Shown here piece after piece: positions 56,946 to 64,000 of a stretch of 64,000 nt of DNA (positions are counted from its first letter, which is position 1; every line of letters begins with the position of its first letter). This stretch comes from Gymnorhina tibicen. Lineage: Eukaryota > Chordata > Aves > Passeriformes > Artamidae. The translations under genes and the position numbers were made by a program. The stretch is taken from NCBI GenBank assembly GCA_013399875.1, contig VXAZ01004039.1:384977-448976 (forward strand). Reading direction: 5' to 3'. The notes beneath the pieces were generated by a model. It ran no database searches, was not told where the DNA came from, and saw only the letters and a list, made by a program, of their open reading frames with translations.

Positions 56946-59900
56946 GTGCTTTCTTGGTGTTCACCCCACCAGCACGAGGCCCTGGGGGGGGATGCGGGTC
57001 ACAGCCGGGCCCATGCTGAGCTCATTCCAGCTGGGAAAGGGGAAGAGATGGTGGCAGAGGGAGGGGGACATTCTTCTCCTGCAGCTCCACCGGTGACGGG
57101 GGTGGGCTGGTAGGGGCTACACAGAGCCTGGGGCCGGGCCGAGGTGCCCTGTTTGCAGTGCCATGGAACCTGCCCAGCCCTGCCTGCATCTCCTTGGCAG
57201 GCAGGGGCTGCAGGCACAGCAGAAGGTTTTGACCTGAGGTTTTCATTCCCGGTGGGTTTATTGGTACAGATCAAATTCTGGTATTTGGTTGCTCGAGCTG
57301 GTGCCTCAGAGGAGGGACCATGAACAAAGAAATGCCTGGCGATTAGAAAGTTTCATTCCCCCTCCCTCACACCACAGTCCTGAGCAAGAGCCATAGCAGG
57401 GTCTGGGGTCCTTCTCACCCTTCACTGCTTTGCTGTTTTGGTTGTTTCACTCCCCTCAGGTGGGTTTTGGTGAGGCTTTGGTGGGTTCTGTTAGTCCACG
57501 TTGTGATGGGGTTGTTACAGCACACAGACCACAATCTGCTCCAGCATTTTAAAGTACTATTTTAACTGCAGCTTTGCCCATTCTATTATTAATGATCTTT
57601 ACTATTTTATAGATCAGATTGTCAGCTCCAGATTTCCCTCTGATCCATCTCTGCCTGACACAGCACGGCCATAGGGCTCCCACCAAGTTCAACCCATGGC
57701 CTAACGCTTCCAGCTACTTATGTCAACCACTGAGCTACTTTAAAACCCTGTAATTTTTTCAGTGCAGAGGGCTCTGGACAGGGTACAGTGGGTTTGGGGC
57801 TTTCTTTCAGGGGTTTTCTGGGGTGAATGTACTCAGGCCCTGCTGTCCTTACCCCATGGCTTTCCCTTGAGCTCTTGGCCCTGCTGCATCCGTGCTCATG
57901 GAGAGAGCCGAGGGAAAGGAGAGGACAGGAGGGGACCTGCCCTGGACTGGCTCTGGATCAGCAAAGCCTTCACCAAGAACAGCTCTCTCCATGTTATCCC
58001 TATTCCTGCTCCCCCTCCACCTGGCAGATTTTCCCTCAACTCCCACCTGACCTTTGGTAACTTTCTCCATGTCTTTCGCACCAGGGGTAAAGTCCAGCAG
58101 GACAAGCCCCAGGAGGGGCTGGTCCCAAAGTGCATGAGGTGGCCCAAATGGGGCCAACAGAAGCTCCTGGCCCCAAAGGTGCTGGGGTGGTGGCCCTGTG
58201 CACAGGGAAGGTCACAACTGGAACACCTGCTTTGGGGAGCCTTGGAAACCACCCCCCTCGGGACACTGATGTCCAGGCACTGTTATTTTTGCTTTCTTTG
58301 CCTTTCAGCAATCTCTCCTCCTCTTTCAGGTTTCTGCTGTCCCGGTTATTACTGTGCTTGTCCTTCTCCTCCAGAAACATCTGCCTTTTCCAGGGGAACA
58401 GTTTGGAGTACAATCCACAACAAAAAACATTGACCAAAAGAGCTTTAGCACAGTGAGGGCCTCAGTCCCCGGGGATGTGTGAACACAGCGGGTTCCTGAC
58501 TCCGGGTCAGGCAGCTGGAGCAAGAAAGGGCTGAGTTTATCACATCCCACTGCCCTGCCAAAGCCATCCCAACACAGCCCTGCTGAGCTGCAGCCTCAGG
58601 AGCAGCATGCACGGCCAGCAGAGCCACGGGCTGGGAACAAGGTCACAAGAGCAAAGAACAAAGCACAGAGCTGACCCGGGAATAAAGAGAAACAAGAAAA
58701 CAACACTCAGAGTTTCCAGTTCTGCTCTTTTCCCTCAGCCACTGGGGAAAACCAGCCCTGAATATTTAACAAGTCATGGAGCAAGGCCCAAAAAACTCCT
58801 GGAGTTCTGCTCTGTGCTCCAGCACGAGCAGCTCGGCCGTGGCTGTGCAGCCACTCCCCAGCCCGGGAAAGCTGAAGCATCTCATCTCCATCCAGCACAG
58901 CCACAGGGTGCCACAGCCACCTCCAGGGCAGAGCAGCGCTGCTCTGTCACCACAGCCACCACTGCAGCTGGCTGGAGCATTCCTGTGCACATCATTTCTT
59001 GTTATGCTTTGTGGGTGTTCTTTGCTGTGTGATTATCAATTAGTCGGACCAAGGAGTAAATACAAAACCAAGAAAAACCCAGCCCCAAAGCCCTGTGTGT
59101 GCAGAAAACAATGTTTTTTTGACAACACAGACCTAGCCACAGAGCAGGAAGGTTGATCCCCAACATTGTGCTGAGCAGGAGCAGAGCCCCATCCACGTGG
59201 ACCTGACACCGCTGGGAAGAGCCAAGGCAAACACAGACTGAAGCAAGACTTGAGAACAAACATTTAAGCAAAAAAAGAATTTACTTAAGGAATACTTTTA
59301 AAAAGAATAACTTAAAACCCACCATGGCCTCATGGTACCTTCCCCTCCTTAAGCTGAGGCTGGTGCTTGACCTCTACTTTTCAAGGAGATGCATCTTTGC
59401 AAGAAAAACCATCGCAAGAAACAGCGTTTTTTTGCCCAAAATCACTTCAGCATTACGGATTCAAAGCAGGCAGCCCAAGACCTCCAGCTAAAGGAGCTCA
59501 AAGCATGACAAACATGTTCCAACAGGACTGTGCCTGCAGGAAACAGAAGAATGTAACGTCTGGCAAATACCACCCTCCCCCCCTCCTGCATGGATGGTTC
59601 CCGAGGCTGGAAATGCAAGGAGCAGCTTCATTACAGGGGTTTGCTGAGGGCTGTTCCTGCTCTTCCCAACACTTGGCAATGCTGCAGGGAGACAGGAAAA
59701 GCCCCAGAGAACGAAAAGAACACAACAGGTGAGTTGAGTGATGAAGAAGGCTTCAAACCATGGGGGAGAGGGGGCTGCAAGCTACAAAAAGGGTCTGCCA
59801 GGAGCCAGCCACCCCCTCAACCCTAAAACAACAGGGGAAGCCACAAACAAAGGGAAAAATGTCACTGCACTCGGACTCTGCAATGTGCAGTGAGACACAA

Positions 59901-60924
59901 ACTGGGAAAACCTCCCATTTCTTTCCCCTCTTCCTTGAGCATCTCCGTCAGGAGGAGGAAGCACACCCACGTGCTGGCAGCTCCTCGACTTTCCCTCTCA
60001 CTTTGCCACAAGTGCTGACTAATTACACACGCAGACAGACCTTCCTGCAGCCACGGGAGCAGGAGGCAGCAGGAGCCTGCACAGCAAGTGCCTGGCACGA
60101 CAGGTCCCACAGGAGATGCAGCTATGGGTCTGAAACTGTGCCCACCTCACAGTTCCATGCCGTGAGCCCCTGCAGCCCTGCCACTCTTTACAGCCTTGGT
60201 TCGTGGCCGTGGGAGGAGAGCTTGGAGGGAGAGGAGTGAAACAAGCTATCAGGACACAGCCCTCAGCTGAAGAAAAATTCCCAGGAGCTGATCAAGAGAG
60301 GAAAATCACCAGACACGGGCACAGAGCTGGGCCCAGGGAGTAAAGCAGAGCAGGCAGCCGGGTTTGGGCATCTCACACTCCTCCAGCCCCACAGAAATGG
60401 GGCTGCACCAGTTTGGAACGATGGGAAAGTAGAGACAAAGAGGAAACCAGCCTTTTATACTCTCTCAATGTCTGCACAACTTGGGGAGCTTGTGCAGTGC
60501 TCCCCAGCAGCCCCAACCATAAGGTGGTCAGTGGCTCTGAGAGGCAGCAGGGGTCTAAACCATGGCAGGAAACAACAGGCACACTCCAGTCTCTAAAACT
60601 CACCTGCCAGTGCACTCCTTCCTAATTTGCTTGGCAACTACCAAATGAAAAGCCTAAAGATTAAGGAAAAAGAAAAGCCCAGAGGGTCAGCAGCCCAGAG
60701 GAGGGCAAGGGAAGAGGGGAGAGGATAAAAACGTTGCAGCATGAAGGGAGAGTCAGAGGGAATCACGCCAGCAATTGTCACGTCGCTCCCAAGCCCACGA
60801 GCAGCAGAGGAAGACACCACAGTGCTGACTTCCAGCTGAAGTTCCTTCTTTTTACATCAAGATGAGATTTGAGTGCTCCAGACCATGTTTTTCCCTGTAG
60901 CCCCCCAGCCCTGTCCGTCTCTGC
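56927..60924. other. convergent interval between SLCO2A1 and SRPRB; SRPRB 3' UTR somewhere inside
   Basis: No coding exon recognised on either strand, and no Ras-type GTP-binding motif as expected for RAB6B. No canonical minus-strand AATAAA is seen close to the SRPRB stop. The nearest I found are near 57,257-57,262 and at 56,877-56,882 and 56,910-56,915, which would make the 3' UTR 3.7-4 kb. Variant signals (TATAAA complement near 60,453; AGTAAA complement near 59,280) could give shorter forms. An AT-rich patch lies at 57,540-57,740. Confidence 0.5.
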
Positions 60925-61141
60925 TCAGGCCACCTTCACCAGCCACTTCTCGAGGCCCTCCAAGTCAGCCTCTCCCTCCTCTCCCTTGCTGCCTCGAGCA
61001 CTGCACTCCACAAATTCCACCTTCATGGGCAGCTGGGAGAAGTCGAAATCCTTGCCCTTCTTCCCCAGCTGGGCAGGGCCCCCTGTGGCTGAGCCATCCA
61101 GGCTGGTGGGGGCTGCAGAGCGGGTCACCCGCAGGGTATTG
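60925..61141 (-). CDS. SRPRB: SRPRB last coding exon
   Basis: Encodes NTLRVTRSAAPTSLDGS and on to the C-terminus KWLVKVA, stop TGA at 60,925-60,927. Contains LGKKGKDFDFSQLP and the ECSARG base-recognition loop. Acceptor CCCTGCAG|C on the minus strand. Confidence 0.95.
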
Positions 61142-63491
61142 CTGCAGGGAGAGAAGGGAAAGGGTCAGGAACTGAGCACCAGGGGAATATCACCTGCACC
61201 ACGGCTCTGGGATGCCTGGGATCCAGCTCTGCCAGCAGGATCTGGCCACCAAGGACACGAGGCCCAGCACTGCCCTGTGAGGCTCAGCCAGGCCTGTGGC
61301 CACTGCTGGAAAGCACAAGTGCAGAGGCTCAGGGGAGCAGGGGGGCACTCAAGGAGACGTGTTCAAACAGGTCTGGTTTTGTAATAAAGGACAACAAAAG
61401 TCAGATGATGATCATGATGATGTCCTTAAATCCCAATTTATCCACGGCAAACACTGGAATAACCGTGCCTAAGAGGGCACAGTAACCACCTAGAAATCCA
61501 ACACCTGCACACAGGTAGCTGGCAAATGCTCAGCATTGGAACAAGCAATCCTTATTTCCCTGGAGAATGTGAGTATGTGGCAGCCGACTCCTCCGTTAAA
61601 AACCACAAGGCCGGGAATTCAGCCTGGAAGAGGCACAGCACAAATGGCCCTGCTGCCTTCTGCTGGCCAAAGGGATTATAGATCCAGGGAATCATTCAGC
61701 TTGGAAAAGCCCTCTAAGGTCACGGAATCCAACTGTAAACCCAGCACTGCCAACCCCCAGACTGAACAGACTGTTCCCAGTTCCACAGGGAACTCTGACA
61801 CGGCTCAAGGGAGCTCCCTGAGCACTGAGGGAAGAGAGAAAGGACAAGAGGGAAAGCTCAGAGGGATTGAGATCCCATTCCATACTTACAGCTCTTTCTC
61901 CAGCTGTTGCTGGATGAGTTTTGCTGATTTTGCCATTGTGACATCTAGAGAGAAAAGAACATGAAATCAGCTCTTCGGTTGTCTGTCAGAATTCAGAACC
62001 TGGTTCCTCCTCCTAAAGTAAGGCCAGGTCATACTGTGCAGTCACTGGAGCTACCAGGACAAGGACAGCCGTGCCTGCACTAGGATGAGGGATGCTGGAG
62101 CTTTGGGATCACAGGTGTGAATGGGAACAACCCAACAGTCTGGTACAGCGCAGGGAATTAATTTCTTCTTGCCCACTTCAGAGGATGGGTTTGAGGCACC
62201 AGCACTCCCTCCTGTCCTGCGCTCTCCACCCGTGGCACGCAGAGCCAGGAGGGCCTCAGGCAGCTCCTGAGTTAGTGCAGGAAATAACTACAAAACCCAG
62301 ATCTGATACTGCCCCAAAACATCCAACTGTTACAGAGGCACCCACACTTTCACTGCAGAACTTGCAGGGATCTGAAAAGCGACTCTTTTCCAGTAGCTGG
62401 ATGCTCCTGCTACTCCAAACCAGAGAAAACACGGAATGCTGGCAGCTGAACAACTCGGTTTAACTTTGAAGCTGCCGAGTGTGTAGGGATAGTTCATTAT
62501 GCTCCAGCTGATCCTGCTTCCTGCCACCTGGAGACTGAGGAACAGCTCTGCACAAAGCAAGCACCAACAAAAAGCCACACAAAAGCCACCTGCCTTACTC
62601 ACACCCGCCCAAAGAGCCGCAGCTTTCCCAAGCAGCCCTGCAAACACTCCCGCTGAGCAGCCAAAGTTTAAACCTAAACTCCAGCCTCCCTTTTGCTGAA
62701 ATCCCGCCTCCCAAGTTGAGCAGCCACGGCACGAAGCCAGGGCAGCCAGGGTACCTTGCTTGTTGCAGGCGATGAGCAGCGCAGGCGCGTTCCTGAGCAC
62801 GGTGCTGTCCACCAGCACCTGGTACAGGAATTCTGCCACATCCTTCACCTCCCGCTGGAAGGCCACGCTGTCCACCACGAACACGATGGCTCTGGGGCAA
62901 GAGGGAAGGACACGTGCTGGGGGTGAAGCTCTGCAGTCACCTTCCCCTGCAAGTATTCCAGCCTGGGCTGAGATTTCCACATCTGGTCTCACCCAGCCCA
63001 GGCACAGGTTCGCAGCATGTGCCGGCTGAAATACACCCCCATGGCCAGCTCCAGCAGGAATTCTTCCCCTGTCTGCCCCAGGATATCCCACATCCCCTAG
63101 ACCTCCCAGCTGCAGTGGCTTGGCCTCCTGGAGCATTGCAAGCACAGGTAAGTAGGAAGTTCATGGTGCGATTTTTGGGACTGTCCTGTGCAGGGTCAGG
63201 GGTTGGACTCGATGACCCTTGTGGGTCCCTTCCCACTCGATATTCTATGAAGGCAAAGCAAAAATGAACCAGCACTACCCCACAGCAGAGCTCTGACTCT
63301 CGGGGCACCACCAGCCCACCTCACAGCATTCCCAGCACTGACACTTGGTTCATCCCTTTCCAAAGGATCACCCGTCCCCTCCTTCCCTGCTGATCCCCTC
63401 CACGTTACCTGGCTGCGGCCTTGAACCTCTCCAAGAACTGCAGCCTCAAACTCTCATGGCCTGGAAGGTCGATCAGGGTCACGTTAGTGCT
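60925..63491 (-). CDS. SRPRB: SRPRB, SRP receptor beta subunit (partial: last four coding exons)
   Basis: SRPRB is an ER-membrane, Ras/Arf-like GTPase that anchors SRP receptor alpha, so signal-sequence proteins dock at the translocon. Four minus-strand exons join in frame (63,409-63,491; 62,755-62,891; 61,890-61,944; 60,925-61,141) and match the C-terminal two-thirds of the family. Visible motifs are the switch II region DLPGHESLRLQFLERFK, the guanine-specificity motif NKQD split across the second and third exons, and the SAK-like ECSARG in the last exon. The protein ends GLEKWLVKVA and stops with TGA. The N-terminal membrane segment and P-loop must lie beyond position 64,000. The gene faces SLCO2A1 tail to tail. 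Confidence 0.95.
61142..61889 (-). other. SRPRB intron
   Basis: Contains an old CR1-like fragment at 61,675-61,770. Otherwise nothing recognised. Confidence 0.8.
61675..61770 (-). mobile_element. old CR1-like fragment in an SRPRB intron
   Basis: GAATCATTCAGCTTGGAAAA, then TCTAAGGTCACGGAATCCAA and CCCAGCACTGCCAA, a different CR1 subtype from most copies here. Confidence 0.75.
61890..61944 (-). CDS. SRPRB: SRPRB small 55-nt exon
   Basis: Completes the Asp of NKQD and encodes VTMAKSAKLIQQQLEKE. Acceptor TCTCTAG|AT, donor GAGCT|GTAAGT on the minus strand. Easily missed because of its size, but similarity and phase both require it. Confidence 0.93.
61945..62754 (-). other. SRPRB intron
   Basis: No recognised element apart from splice sites. 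Confidence 0.8.
62755..62891 (-). CDS. SRPRB: SRPRB internal exon with first part of NKxD
   Basis: Encodes AIVFVVDSVAFQREVKDVAE through LLIACNKQ and the first base of the Asp codon. Acceptor CCCCAG|AG, donor CAAG|GTACCC on the minus strand. Reading joins both neighbours cleanly. Confidence 0.95.
62892..63408 (-). other. SRPRB intron
   Basis: Contains a short CR1 3' tail at 63,192-63,248, in the opposite orientation to the gene. Confidence 0.8.
63192..63248 (+). mobile_element. short CR1 tail fragment in an SRPRB intron
   Basis: GGGGTTGGACTCGATGACCC, then GGGTCCCTTCCCACTCGATA and TTCTATGAA. Confidence 0.8.
63409..63491 (-). CDS. SRPRB: SRPRB internal exon with switch II
   Basis: Encodes STNVTLIDLPGHESLRLQF and then LERFKAAA plus two nucleotides; carries DxxG-type LIDLPG. 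On the minus strand the acceptor is TTCCAG|AGC and the donor CCAG|GTAACG (phase 2). Confidence 0.94.
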
Positions 63492-64000
63492 CTGGAACAC
63501 AAGCAAGAAGGAATTAACACCGCCTGATCCGGGGGTTCCTGTGATCTCGGACTGGGGAAAGCCAGTCTGACCCCAGATTTGCGTCCTGAAGGCACAATCC
63601 CATCCGCCCCTGACACAGAATATAAACCTAAAGCCATTCACACACACCAAGTCTCCTTGAACACACCAAACTTTGCTGGGAATAACACAAAAATGCCTTT
63701 GCTAGAGCCTTTTTTAACTGAAAGCTGCAAATGTTTCCCTTCCCAGGAAAGGAAAGGGCCAAAGCCAGGACGAGGGAGAGAACAAACGGGCCGAGCCAGG
63801 GCCAGGCAGGGCCACGTCACTGCTCTCAAGATAAGGCTGCAGGAGCCCCTTCCTGCCCCCTGCTCTTGGATTTTATTGGAAACCTCGTATACGATGAAAA
63901 AAAAGGATCAAAAAAGCAGCAGTCTGCCTTGCAGCACTGCCTCACCCCCTCCAAATACTTGTCTGCTCAATCAAAGAGACACAAAAATGGGAAAAGCTTT
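63492..64000 (-). other. start of an SRPRB intron at the window edge
   Basis: No further exon recognised. The upstream coding exons are expected to the right of the window. Confidence 0.7.

Noticed and set aside
1..64000. tRNA, rRNA, CRISPR array, bacterial operon or insertion sequence
   Set aside because: Nothing resembling these was seen; the window is vertebrate nuclear DNA with intron-containing genes.

Overview
The window is vertebrate nuclear DNA, almost certainly avian. It carries many short, 5'-truncated CR1 retroposon 3' ends with the typical avian tail, little other transposon sequence, short introns and CpG-rich promoter DNA. I reconstructed two protein-coding genes from reading frame, splice sites and protein similarity recalled from family knowledge; no database search was possible.

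Layout. (1) Positions 1 to about 32,600 hold no gene I can recognise. This is intergenic DNA peppered with CR1 fragments, two motif clusters that may be enhancers (about 11.1-11.3 kb and 14.7-14.96 kb), and a pair of diverged duplicate segments at 27.0 and 29.7 kb. (2) About 32,600-33,930 is a CpG-rich promoter region with a TATA box and exon 1 of SLCO2A1, the prostaglandin transporter. (3) SLCO2A1 runs on the + strand from 33,840 to 56,448 in 14 coding exons with consistent splice phases. It encodes 633 residues, and its poly(A) signal is at 56,921. Intron 1 is the longest (10.5 kb). Introns hold more CR1 pieces, a possible LTR fragment (intron 3), a CpG-rich patch (intron 5) and a 60-bp minisatellite interrupted by an assembly gap (intron 9). 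(4) About 57,000-60,900 is a short convergent intergenic or 3' UTR interval. (5) The last four coding exons of SRPRB (signal recognition particle receptor beta subunit) lie on the - strand from 63,491 down to 60,925. Its 5' exons, with the membrane anchor and P-loop, lie beyond the right edge.

The two genes are neighbours by conserved synteny and do not share a pathway. SLCO2A1 imports prostaglandins across the plasma membrane. SRPRB is the ER-membrane GTPase that anchors the SRP receptor. As I recall the mammalian locus, RAB6B lies between them; I see no trace of it here.

Most notable observations: apparent loss of two cysteines, probably one disulfide pair, from the Kazal-like extracellular loop of the transporter; a 62-bp duplication abutting a single N in the SLCO2A1 5' UTR that looks like an assembly artefact; a CR1 copy with an inverted 5' part; the duplicated segment pair at 27.0/29.7 kb; back-to-back poly(A) signals between the convergent genes; and the missing RAB6B. 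I found no convincing entirely new system.
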